From positions 1-64,000 of the forward strand of contig CAJQUW010005297.1 in assembly GCA_907163375.1 (NCBI GenBank): DNA of 64,000 nt. The letters are read 5' to 3'. This document shows, piece by piece, positions 1-10,825 of the stretch (position 1 is the stretch's first letter; every line of letters starts with the position of its first letter). Origin of the DNA: Prostheceraeus crozeri (taxonomy: Eukaryota > Platyhelminthes > Polycladida > Euryleptidae). Position numbers and translations under genes: made by a program. The notes under the pieces were generated by a model, which did not search any database, was not told the origin of the DNA, and saw only the letters and a list, made by a program, of their open reading frames with translations.

Positions 1-461
1 TAGATGATAGTGGTAAATATGCAAGAATCCTAGTAAACTAAGAATAAAACAATGAAACATTGTGTAATTTTTTGGATGATTGGTGTTAATGATAAGAAAA
101 TCAGTCAGTTCAAAGAAAATTATTTCACAAGAGGTAGACATAATAACTGTAGTGTATTTTTATTTTTGACACAAAGTATGTATTCATTTAGATGGGAAGT
201 GTTATTAGAAATAATGCAAATATATTTATACTATTTGAAATAAATGCAAGAAACTTAAGTGATTATTTAAGAGATTTATGTATAAGAGATAAATATGAAT
301 TTAAACAATCGTGTAATAATGCTTGGTCAAAAGATTATGGATTTATCACAATTAATATTGATAAAAAAATTCATGAAAGAGTTATCGAAACAATTGTTTA
401 CCGATTAATAAAAATATACAAATATAATGTTTTAAATATTTTTTTTATTATCAAGCTTTAA
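1..461 (+). pseudogene. Packaging ATPase remnant, Polinton/adintovirus-like (C-terminal part, frameshifted)
   Basis: This is the 3' part of a FtsK/HerA-type DNA-packaging ATPase gene as carried by Polinton/Maverick elements and related adintoviruses, where it pumps genome into capsids. The window edge cuts off the 5' part. At 3-38 one frame reads a DDSGK Walker-B-like segment, then stops. A second frame (roughly 100-180) carries YFTRGRHNNCS, the conserved block after Walker B. From about 195 a third segment reads IRNNANIFILFE, followed by a lysine-rich tail ending at 461. At least two frame changes and several stops make it non-functional. The call rests on motif order and wording recalled from the family, not on a search. 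It is an old genomic copy. Confidence 0.7.
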
Positions 462-780
462 TTTTGTCTATTTTTTTAAATATATAATATCTTGAATTTT
501 GTGGTACACATTGGTATAACAGCAAAAACATTTACTGAACAAATTATTTTTTTATTGCTTTGTTGTTTAACCATCTTTTTCGTTTTAAAGTTTTCTCTTT
601 TAAAGTGTTCACGTTTAAAATTTCTCGTTTAAAATTTTCTCGTATTAAGTATTGTTTAAAATAAAGTTTTTGTCCTAATAAAGTTTTTAGCTCCTTCTAA
701 AAAAAATTTTTATCATCACTAAAAGTTTTAACCATCACTAGAAATTTTGCCATCCTTTTTATTTTTAATCATCAACTTTT
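462..780. other. AT-rich spacer, no gene seen
   Basis: The stretch is dominated by T-runs and short repeats of TTTAAA and of ATCATCACTAAAAGTTTTAACC-like sequence. Nothing coding is visible. It lies between the ATPase remnant and a convergent decayed reading frame. Confidence 0.6.
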
Positions 781-793
781 TCTGTCTGAGGAT

Positions 794-1360
794 TGAAATG
801 AATTTTGATTTACTTCATTAGCTATTTGATCAAATTTTTCAATCCTCATCCTAACGTAAATAACAATATCATCACATACTCCCCTCCCCCCCCCCCCTTT
901 GAAAGTAGTAATGTGAGTTTTTATCTAATACTTCTTTAATATGTAAATGCTTAGTTTTTTAATGATTTTCGTTTTCTTTAGTTATTAAAGATTTTCTAAC
1001 ATTGTGAGCAAGTGAAGTTGCAAAAACACCCGTACCTGTTAAAGCTGTAGCAACTACTGGAATTACTAAACACACCTGAAAGATATAACAATTGTTAAAG
1101 CACTTCCTAAACTTAATGTTAAGAATATGCCTCAAATTTCCTTGTGTTACATTCTTAACTTTAACTCCAGCCTCTTTCTTAATTTATTATAATGTTTCTA
1201 ATCTTAATAAATAAAATGGGATTCCTTATCTTTCATATAACGACTCCTATCTTGTGTTTTTTTCAAGTATTTAAATTCACTTATTTTTTAATTTGAGATA
1301 ACGAAGGATATATTCTTGAGGTTTCTTCCATTTTTCTGAAGTTCCTTCCATTTTTAAAGA
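794..1360 (-). pseudogene. Decayed unidentified reading frame, convergent with the ATPase remnant
   Basis: Read right to left there is a patchwork of open segments. One starts with ATG near 1355 (MEGTSEKWKKPQEY...) and runs 24 codons. An open segment of about 70 codons spans roughly 1190-975 and includes a hydrophobic, alanine/valine-rich stretch (VIPVVATALTGTG). A 36-codon segment, charged and helix-like (IEKFDQIANEVNQ), ends at a stop near 794 after a C/G homopolymer that probably caused a frame slip. Codon-like continuity across the breaks suggests one former gene of the same element. A small virion or membrane protein would fit the hydrophobic segment, but I do not recognise the family. 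Confidence 0.35.
884..899. repeat. Poly-C run
   Basis: A near-pure C tract lies inside the decayed minus-strand frame. The frame differs on its two sides, consistent with slippage at the homopolymer. Confidence 0.7.
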
Positions 1361-1420
1361 AATATTATTAGTCACATGATAATAATTTTAAAAACCTGAA
1401 AGATGGATAAAATTGCAATG

Positions 1421-1665
1421 AATTTGACAATTCTCAAATTTGAGATTTTCGGTGTCCTGCAAACGGTCATGATTTTCAAGGTAAAAATTGTAATTCACAA
1501 ATTTAAGATTCTTAAACTTTTATAATTTTTCGGTGTCCTAGAACGGTCATGAGTAAGCCAATGAAAAATGTCATAATCACAAATTTGAGATTCTTAACTT
1601 TTCTGATTTTTTCGGTGTCCTGGAACGGTCAATGATTTATACAATGAAAAATGTCATAATCACAA
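1421..1665. repeat. Three degenerate ~80-bp tandem repeats
   Basis: Each unit runs CACAAATTTGAGATT, then a T-rich stretch, then TTCGGTGTCCTGGAACGGTC, then an AATGAAAAATGTCAT-like stretch. The conserved GGTGTCC..GAACGGTC core occurs at about 1451, 1531 and 1613. A fourth isolated core is at about 2047, on the far side of the large palindrome. Confidence 0.75.
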
Positions 1666-1672
1666 ATTTTGA

Positions 1673-1698
1673 GGTTTTTTTTTTTTTTTTTTTTTTTT
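1673..1698. repeat. Poly-T tract
   Basis: A T homopolymer of just over 20 bases directly precedes the palindromic block. Confidence 0.85.
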
Positions 1699-1745
1699 GT
1701 ATATTTTGAAAAAATTTGAAAAATTGGGTATTTTTAAAAACACCC

Positions 1746-1900
1746 AAATCGGAGCGAAGCTCCTCTGGCTTTAGCGCTTTAGCGCTTTAGCGCTTAAGCC
1801 GATTTATGAATTTAGGTCTTCATAACCTGAAAAAGGGTTCAAATTCATGAATCGGCTTAAGCGCTAAAGCGCTAAAGCCAGAGGAGCTTCGCTCCGATTT
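1746..1900. repeat. Large palindrome (155 bp) with iterated GCGCTTTA units
   Basis: The left arm starts AAATCGGAGCGAAGCTCC and continues through CTCTGGC and three TTTAGCGC units to AAGCCGATT. The right arm repeats this in reverse complement with two TTTAGCGC-type units, ending at 1900. The loop (about 1810-1835) carries GGTCTTCATAACCTGAAAAAGGG. Each outer end contains a small internal hairpin, GGAGC-GAA-GCTCC. A related loop-like sequence, GGTCTTAAAAACCTGAAAAAGGG, recurs at about 1969-1992. Confidence 0.9.
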
Positions 1901-1911
1901 ATGTCGTTTTT

Positions 1912-1945
1912 AAAAAGTACCATTTTTCAAAAAATGGTACTTTTT
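1912..1945. repeat. Short perfect hairpin
   Basis: AAAAAGTACCATTTTT and its exact reverse complement are separated by two bases. It lies 12 bases after the large palindrome. Confidence 0.9.
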
Positions 1946-2495
1946 GAATGGACTAAATTCATGAATTTAGGTCTTAAAAACCTGAAAAAGGGACTAAATT
2001 CATAAATTTATGTCGTTTTTAAAAGTACTAATTTTTTTGATTTTATGGTGTCCTGGAACGGTCTTTTGTCCATTACTTCTGATGACATTCTAATCTTCAT
2101 CTGAAATTACAGTAACGTCAAAATCCGACAAACTCTGCCTCAATAACACATACGTAGAAACAATGGTGATTAACTTAAGGATTTGATATTCTAATAAAAA
2201 CATGATATAAAAAACTAACTTATCACAAAGTACATACATATTTCAACAGCATAAACATGCTGAAATGTAATTCCAAAATTTCTACAGATCTTTTTGTCTC
2301 ATGGTTGATTATGTAGCCTTCAGTGCCAATCAGTACATTGAATCAGCTCAACTACAATAAGTAGTTACGCAACGATACACAAGGCATCAAAAATCAAGAA
2401 ATGTAAATATCTTTCATCAAAATTCCAAACATTTTTGTTCATGAATTCTATAATATAAATTCTTCGATTTTTATGATATTCCAGAGAATTTCTCC
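1946..2495. other. Noncoding stretch, no gene seen
   Basis: It holds one further GGTGTCCTGGAACGGTC core (about 2047) and a partial copy of the palindrome loop. The last element-like sequence is near 2070, so the element's right end may lie there, but no terminal inverted repeat partner is inside the window. Confidence 0.5.
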
Positions 2496-2562
2496 AATTC
2501 CCTCACTTTTCCAAGTTTTCCACTGATTTTTTGAAATTCCCTCACTTTCCAGGTCTTCCAGA
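2496..2562. repeat. Direct repeat pair, AATTCCCTCACTTT..CCA
   Basis: Two copies of a ~26-bp unit (AATTCCCTCACTTT, then CCAAG or CCAGG, then a TTCCA end) start at 2496 and 2535. This looks like the end of a dispersed repeat. Confidence 0.5.
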
Positions 2563-5500
2563 AACCGCACGAACTCTGTAATGAGTAGTGTGACAAGCAA
2601 GCAAATTGAAGAATTAGGAATTTCCTAAGGAGCTTTCATGATTGCTACGAATTGCTAGAGCTATTTGAACTTTACCAATGACATGTCTTGTGTTTGTCAC
2701 TAAATTTCATTTTAAATGACGATATACGCAGAAACATGGCTGTCGTCGGGAGCTGGGTGAAACTTGGGAAGGAACGTGGTGAGGAACGCGTAGGAACGTT
2801 GAAATGCCCTCTTCAAAACGGTGTCATTCTGAGCCAGATGGGGCATAATCATAAAGTGTTAATGATACTATTCTCAAAGTCCTAAATTCAGTTGTATAAA
2901 TGGACCCCCGATCACTTACGGAATCCGGATCGAACTTTAAGAAATGGTTGCTGCAGCTCAGATTGGTTTTATTAGACAATCAAAGTAAAAAAGTGAAACT
3001 GGAAATGAAAGCCTACCTAAAACTTCCACAGAAACTTTTTGTTAGGGAGTGATATCATACTTTCTTTGATTTTTCTCTTTGTGTTCTTTTCGCTTATATA
3101 AGCGGTTGCAGAACGAAAACTATCACAAGTGATTTTGCTAACGAGAATTATTCTGTTACTATACATCGGCTGTCACATGCACATGCAGAAACCTTGATAT
3201 AGAAGATAAAGAGGGCCTCCACTCAAGTATGCTGTGACATATACTTGACATTTTGCTTCCTATGCTTTTGTTGTAGTTCGATGAATGTAATTTTACTATT
3301 GTGTTTGTTTCAAGAATGGCTACATTATATAATATTGCAAGTGTTAACAGGTGCTGTCGTAACTTCAAAACAACATCTGAGAATCCATGTCTCTGCCACC
3401 TCCAACCTCCAATCCATCTTTTCTCCTCTTGAGTGTTCTTGCTTCCAACGCACACACCAATGCCGGTGTCACCATGGTATTTCTACAGCACATCCATAAC
3501 TCTTCTTAGACGAGTCTGCGTACACATATCAGCATCATCTGCGCAAATGTCATCGGAAGATCAAGTTGTGATAAATACAGTCAAATACAATTTCTTGGTG
3601 AATGATTCCAATGTGCAGTGCGCCTGGGTCATCCAATTTGTCAATGAAGCTACATTATGTGTCTATAAATTTACCTTGTAGATACTGTGAACACCAGAAT
3701 ATAATTTCTCCATCAGAAATTATATTAGGATGTGCAAAAACAATGGTCTTAGCGAAGAGAATGATCATTATCACATTTCTATCAAAATAAAATAAATTAA
3801 TAAAATATTGAATTCTCAATAAAACATAAAGAGGTTTAGAAACAATGGATTTCTACAATATGAAACATGCACGAGTGTAAACTTAAATCGACGCGTAGTG
3901 AATGATCAAGAAAGCCTCGTGATGTTTCAGAGATTTTTAAATAGAATTGTTTACTACCTTCCTTAGAAGCAAGCAATTTGATATGTTTTAACAAAAATTA
4001 CAATCGTCTGTATTTGAGACCGGTTGTGACGAACGTGTGCGATGCAGTTGAATAATTTGAGATTCATCTGCACAGTGGAGTAGAATCTGTGAATTTTTCA
4101 CCGGTCATGTGATTCAGCCACTGTGTCACTCAGGAAGATCGATCAAAAAGAAAAGGTTCCAACTTGTAGAATCGAACAATGCGTGATTCCAATTTTGCAC
4201 TTCTTTGCTTTAAATCATAACTCAACTTTTCGGCTACAATTCCGTCACACATTCAAGATTTTCAATTTAGTGCTACATACATTTGTCAAAACATATTTCG
4301 ACCGTGATCATGACCATGTGACGATGGAGCAACATAGCTGAATTGATTCAAATTCTTCATGCAACTGTTCGTGTGACTTAGAGAATCTGAATGATGCAGG
4401 GGAATGGCCAACTCTTCAATCAATTGGAATGATTCAAATGAGAGACAAATTTCAGAATTGCGTGATTGTGTGGTTTGGAAAGAAAATCCAGGAAAAATAA
4501 GTACATTAAAACAAATAGTGTTTTGGAGTCCACCTGTATGAAAATCAGCTGTTTGTGTAAACACGAGTTTCGTATCTTGATTGTTTATAAGATGCATTTG
4601 TTATCATGAAAATGTGACACATTTCAGTGAAATATTCCTTTTATTGGAAATCGAATGTAGCTGCGTTGCTATTTATTACATTACTAGTTGGTCCTGATTC
4701 ACCAGTCAATTAGCAGCGGCTGGCACATGCAGATAGGGTTGTGTGTTTATAAAAACTGACTCAAATCATTTGTTATGAAATTTTCTTTTAGTTTATCAGT
4801 GTCACTGAATTGGGTATAACTAATGATTGTAATGTGGTTATGAATTCTGCCCAAAGGTATGTGACAGAAAATTTCTACAAATGGACACGATAAACTCAAC
4901 GCACGCGCACATCTTGCTGGGCAATTTGATCTAGCCTGTCGTTTAGTTTATTTCATTCTTTCGTTGAGTGCCCTTTTGCAGAATGTACGTCAGATTCTCT
5001 TTTAACTGTTCTCGTATCGATACTCGATGGCAATCGAGCAGCATGCATTTCCCCGATCGATCAATGATAAACTCCGGAGATATCTACTGTCATTTGAAAA
5101 TAGACCAATCGGCTTTATGCATGTATTTTCGAGAATATTTACGCGTGAGCTATAAGCTGAATTGTGTAAACTGTAGTTTATGCATTTGGCTGCAATAACC
5201 ACCTCAGTGTTGCGTGCAATGATAAGAATGCATTTTTTGAGAGCATTCACAATATGATATTCTTTCTGAAGTTCAAATGTTTTGTAAATTCTTGAGATCA
5301 GCGGTGAAAATGTAGTAAAGACTACGTTGAAAAGCACTCCGGAATAGGCCAAGCGATATCAATGATCACCCAACAAATGATCGCCACCACAATCATCTGT
5401 TTGAAAATTTGTTATTTTCATCAACCATTAATTGCTGCTTTCAGCTCATTTTTTTCAAAGAGCAACGACTGCAAACCACGACTTAGATGATCCATCTCGG

Positions 5501-5771
5501 GAGTGGGTGCACGGGGAATTTTATATGCCTGCCCAATTTATCGAAGAGATCCACCACGCTTAAGGAAAAAAATCTCCAGTGAATGAGGAACCTATTTCAA
5601 CGTAGGCCTAAATTGCATCGATAACATGGACAGGTTTCAGTCAACAAATAAATCAGCAGATTTTGCACTCATTTAAAGATTTTCTATGATTAGCATAGAA
5701 AAACCAGGATTGAAAAATTTATCGTCAAGGGAATTTTGTCAAGCATTTATTTCTGTATTTACCTTCTCCAG
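2563..5771. other. Long stretch without a recognisable gene
   Basis: Only short open frames of under about 120 codons occur, with many overlapping on both strands and no recognisable domain. I saw no clear inverted or tandem repeat. It may be intronic or intergenic. Confidence 0.5.
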
Positions 5772-5911
5772 GCTTTGTCTATCGGTCTGACCATATACTT
5801 TTTGGTGCAGTGCATACTGCATGTGGGGCATGGATGCATCCTAAACGGTACCGCAAGGTACATTTTTAATTTGGTGGTGGTGGTACTCATTCAGAAATTT
5901 CGAAGAACCAG
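5772..5911 (+). CDS. Possible internal exon of a membrane protein
   Basis: A 140-base open segment is bounded by an acceptor-like TTACCTTCTCCAG just upstream and a donor-like CCAG|GTATGT just downstream. It encodes two hydrophobic stretches (SIGLTIYFLVQCILHV and IFNLVVVVLI) separated by GCILNGTARY and followed by a basic QKFRRTR. That suggests one or two membrane segments with a cytoplasmic basic flank. The exon would start in phase 0 and end after the second base of a codon. No partner exon was identified nearby and I do not recognise the family, so this could be a fortuitous open segment. Confidence 0.35.
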
Positions 5912-7269
5912 GTATGTTTTCTTCAAACTGAGCAGTTGTATTCCGAGAAAATCTTGGAAGTTGGATCCTGTGATTTCAAACTGGCATCAATTGTCTTGGA
6001 TTTCATCCTTTTAATTATGAGGAATGCACGCTGTTACATGATTATCTGGCATTTGCAATCACATGCATCCCAAGTGAGCTTCGAGTGAAATTCAATGTGC
6101 AGACTATGGCTTGTGTTATCCGAGTAAGATTGAGTCAATCACGAAATGATTAACTTTAATATCACAGGATATATATAATGTTTCTGTGTTTGACCCCCCC
6201 CCCCATGTTCATCCTACTATCTATAAAAATCATGAACTTTTCTGTTGAACTGTGCAAACCGTTATTGTAGACCTATTTTCTAAATAAATTGATGTTAGGC
6301 TTTATGCTATTAGAGGTTAAAATGATTTTTTATCATCAATTCCTGCCTTATTATCTTAATATTAATCTACATCTCAATTCACTCAACTGACAGATGTTTC
6401 CTATCTCTAGGCGCCTCTAACAATGACGAGCATTGCGATGGGATTATGAATCAAACATGACAAGCACTGGCTAAAGAAGCACTGGTCATTGTCAGTTTTT
6501 GGTGATGTGGGATGTACGGTGCTGATGCTTAGCAAGTCAACAAGTCTTATCAAGCGATCTTATTGAATGTGATCGCAATGAACATTGATACAATTTGCTG
6601 GATAATTGGTCTCAAATCAAGACAGAATTTCGTACGCAAAAAAAACTGCGCAATTTTTAATAAGTGAAGTAGTTAACGCTCTATAAGCAGTGGACCTACG
6701 GAATCATTTAATGCAGCCAGCATCTCAGCACAATGTTCCAACGTGATGCACTGACTAGCTACTGATTGCGACTTGTATTTGGTGCATTTTAGAGGAAGCC
6801 TCAGTTGCTGCCCTCTATTGACATGATGAAGTCTGACCGATTCTACCTCCTGTAGTCTCATGTAAACTGAAGTTTCTAAACAATTTCGAAACTAAAGTCA
6901 AAAGTCAAAACGTTTATTTCCAACTCGGAAAACGTAGTACAAATATACATAACATTGATTTGATGAGTGATGAAATGATAAAAATGATAAAAAAAACTAA
7001 AGATGCTTCCAATTTTGACTTGCTATTGCACAATGCATATATGCGACCCATATTGATCGAGAATCATGTGTTTTCTAAGAGCAACATGCAAAGCACTGAC
7101 ATCGTATTTTTAACATGTCAGCTTCCATTTTTTAAATAGAGTCCTTGTATTAGGTTGGTGTCATCTATTTTATTGGATCTTCAAGGTATTTAGCTAAATG
7201 TCTGATGCATGTAGGCCTGCTGTTTTGAACAATTGACAATGAAAGAAATGAGTTACACAGTAACTCAAA
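5912..7269. other. No recognisable gene
   Basis: A poly-C run lies at about 6195-6205. Otherwise there are only short chance-like open frames. Confidence 0.5.
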
Positions 7270-9115
7270 TTGTTATGCAAAATGTGTGCGGCTGGTATGA
7301 CTCGAACTTACAACCCTGGTAGGACTCGAACTTGTGAACATTGGTGGAACGGAGACTTAGTAGTTTTAAAGGTCGATAGACGAAATGCCTTCAATCGAGT
7401 ATTCCGCCATCAGATTTTCGATGCGATGAGTGTACAAAGGAAATACCTGAAATTTTGCCTTGGCTGTCAAGCTGTTATTCACAACAACCTACTTCACGGC
7501 ATCGAATGGGAAAGTTGAAGTCGCGAACAGGTGTTCAAGAGAGAGATCCGTTGGAGCACTTCTCTTTTCTATGGGACTTATCATAAGGAGCATCTTGCAA
7601 AATATTCCTCTTACATTACAGGCATGGTATTTAGATGACGGAGTTTGTTGTGGTTCTTTCGATTTTATAGAGAGGGCTCTAGCTCTTCTTCAACCGAGGG
7701 CTTGCATGTTAACTTGTCTATGTGTGAAGCATTCAGTAGAGGGACGTTTGATGGAACTTGATGGTTATGAAGAAAAGCTGCTCGCCTAATCTTGAGATTC
7801 TTGGTGCACCCATCGGAGATCAAGAATTTTGTTGTTCTTCTATCAAAAGTAAAATCAAGAAAGCAATTTTTTACTGCAGCATTTGAAGACGACATACAAT
7901 CCTCAAGTAGCCCTTACCATATTCTGTGGCCGTTCTGGGTTTTGTCGACTTGCTCATCTCGCCAGAACGACTCCAGTTGGCACAACAAATAAAACTTTGA
8001 TTGGATTTGAAAATGACATTCGTGAAACACTTGAGGAGACTGTGGCGATAGTGTTCAGACGCAGCATGGCAGAAAGCTTAGGTGTCCATTTGAAGAGGAG
8101 GGCTTCGGTCAGCGGTCAGTTTTCCATCATTCAGGTTCTGCATTCATTGCTTCATGTATGAAATCTGGTATATAGCCATCAAATTATCAGTACGTGTATG
8201 ACGCTTTTGAACACTATAATGAAAGAGTAAGTGCGGGCGATTGCGTTAATATGGAGAGACTATGAAAAAAGTAAAATCGATTACTCAGCACAGATTATTT
8301 GATGAAATAGAAGTAAAATCGTGGAAGGAATTGGTTACTGAAGCCTCTACAATAGATCAAATACGTCTGATGAACATTGTGGAGCCGCATGCAGCGGATT
8401 GACTTCGTGTTATTCCATCTCTCGGTTTGGGCCTGTCAATAGAACCAAATGAGATAAATGTTGCTATAAAGTGATGGTTAGAGTTTCCTTTGTATGAAAG
8501 TGGTGCAAATTACAGCCACCATCCTATAAAGTGATGGTTAGAGTTTCCTTTGTATGAAAGTGGTGCAAATTACAGCCACCATCCAACGTAACCACTCGAC
8601 CAACTTGGACATCATGCGTTAACGTGTGAAAGAGATGGTGACGTAGTGAACCAACATAACAGCATAAGATACGTGACTTTCAAGACGTGTAGGTGCACAC
8701 TTCCAAGATCAAATCTAGAATGCGGTGCCGAACTGGACAGAGTCATCAAATTCAAGACTCGCAGATGGGACCAGAATGGTCCTTCGGTAGGCCAGCAGCA
8801 GTTGATGTGACCGTAATACATCCGCTCAATCAAGAAAGCATGAATGGAGCGAACACTACGGTTCATGAATTGTTGGGAGCTGCAGAGTCGCGCAGGGTCG
8901 CGAAAAATGTCGCGAACTGGGATGGGTTTACCTCCCGTTTGCAGTGAATGCATACAGAGGGTTCGGTGAGGAGGCTAAGAAATGTAGGACTAATGATAAG
9001 ATTTCAGAATGCAGGGAATCAATTTATGGTCAAATATCTGTGACTCTGATACACAGGAACGCTGAAGCCATCCTGAAAAGAAAACCTCCCATTGGCCGTT
9101 TTGAGTTAGAACATG
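7270..9115 (+). pseudogene. Reverse transcriptase of an RLE-type non-LTR retrotransposon, decayed
   Basis: The segment reads in order DLVVLKVDRRNAFNRV (RT palm motif with NAFN) at about 7350, GVQERDPL at about 7530, and WYLDDG (a catalytic YxDD variant) at about 7630. A thumb/connector segment follows (about 7790-8160). After that comes a C-terminal part with HHALTCERDGDVVNQHN (about 8610-8660) and DVTVIHPLN (about 8800-8830), which resembles the zinc-knuckle/restriction-like endonuclease module of R2-related LINEs. A final segment with SVTLIHRNAEAILKRK ends near 9090. Frames change at least four times and several tryptophan positions read TGA, so it is dead. The 5' half (N-terminal domains) is absent. 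Confidence 0.8.
8464..8583 (+). repeat. Perfect 60-bp tandem duplication inside the RT pseudogene
   Basis: Two identical 60-base units start at 8464 and 8524 with CTATAAAGTGATGGTTAGAG. The unit is 20 codons, so the duplication keeps frame. No mismatch is visible. Confidence 0.95.
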
Positions 9116-10825
9116 CTCATGTTACAGAACGGTTTCTGCCACTGTTTTGTGCAAGTACATTTTGTTTTCTGTTTCTTTCCATTAGGTTGAGGTACATTGT
9201 TTCGAATGGTAAAAGGCAAACGCGATTTTTGTAACTAATTTTTAAAGATAAATATCATCAAGTGTTTGACGGTCCATTCCCCACATCACGCTACTGTTTT
9301 GGAAGGTTGGACTTTGGGCTACAAATTTCGCATTTTGTCATCATGTGGTTTATGAATGTCTTCAAAAGCGATGGCGATTTGCCTCGCGGTTTTAAATGAT
9401 TTGAAACTATGCGTTATCGGATGATTGGAATTCAGTTCTGGGATAGTGAGAGTTTTAAGTCAACTGTGGCATGAGTTTCACCTGAGTTTTGTAGGGTACA
9501 CTGGCAAAAAAATTTCTTATCCTGAAACACGAACAATTTCGATTTTCACAATGTGTTCCTTCCTTCAACCATGATTGTTTTCACCTATTAATCGTCTATT
9601 AGACTAGGGTGGATGCTGATCTTCGATCTACACACGAGAATTAGCGAACATTTGAAATCCAAACATTCTTCAATAAATACACGTGTACTAACAGACGATA
9701 GTCCTGATTCCTAACAAGTGCCAGTGCGATGACAAACAAATATCAGTGTTCATGATATACAGTCAATCAGCGGCTTAATGATGGTGTAACGGTATACATA
9801 TGAACACGGTTTAATCAACTTCGGATGCCAAGAGGCTATATATAGAGACATGCAAGTCTCACTTTAAATTGCAAAAATATCCTTCATGCACTCAATTTTT
9901 GATATCTGGGTACATAGTTGATTCAGCTGTTAAGCTTATGCATCCCCTATTTAACCCGGGCTATTTTGAACTAGGTATGAAAACCTGGGTAGCTCCTGTA
10001 GCTACACCCGCTGATTTTGTTGATGTTTCCTTGATTCAGTCATTCATGCAATCATAGCATAACACGGTGTGTTCCACTGGTGATATCGGATTTTACCAAC
10101 TGTGTCATCTTGTTACTATAAACAGAAATTCAAAGTGGGAATTCATTTTTTTCAAAAAATGATGTCTTGATTATCAGTTGGAAATGGATGGTTGATGGCT
10201 TTGATGAAATATGCGTTTTGATGAGTTATCACATGAAAGCGTCTTAAGACGCTGTTCGGAGTGCGTTTGACTGTATTGGGATGGTTTAGCGGCACTGAAT
10301 ACAGCTCCAATAGTGATTCTTGAAATGCAGCCATAGGCCTACTTGTAAATTACAAACTTATCTGCTTCTATCTTAGTTAGGCTTGTATATCATCGAGTAA
10401 AATTATAGCAACTCTATCCAAATGCATGAATGTACCAAATGCTTTGGTAGGCATGATAATCTGCCCATTTAATGACTTGGGATCCACTTTCTGTGGCATA
10501 GAGCTGTCAGCATTACATACAAAGCTATTTTAAGTGGCGTTTAAAGTGATTAAGATTTCATTCAATAATTACACAGATGCATTCGTGAATGAATTAGCAT
10601 GTTAATTGCAACTTCATTTGTGCTTTGTCAACGGTCCACAAGTCACTTGAATTGATCAAGATGCTTAAATTCTTTCAGGAAAAGACAATTTCTCTATTTT
10701 CAAGTACACTTGAATAAAGGGTCAGATTTGTGATTGTTCCATGGGTCAAACATGATCAGGATTTAATTAATTTCTTTATCGGAAATGTCTGGAAGCTAGC
10801 AGTTGCAAGAAATTAGAGTAGTAGC
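9116..10825. other. No recognisable gene
   Basis: Only short open frames of under about 65 codons. A TATATATAG sequence near 9838 is TATA-like but has no gene after it. Confidence 0.5.
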
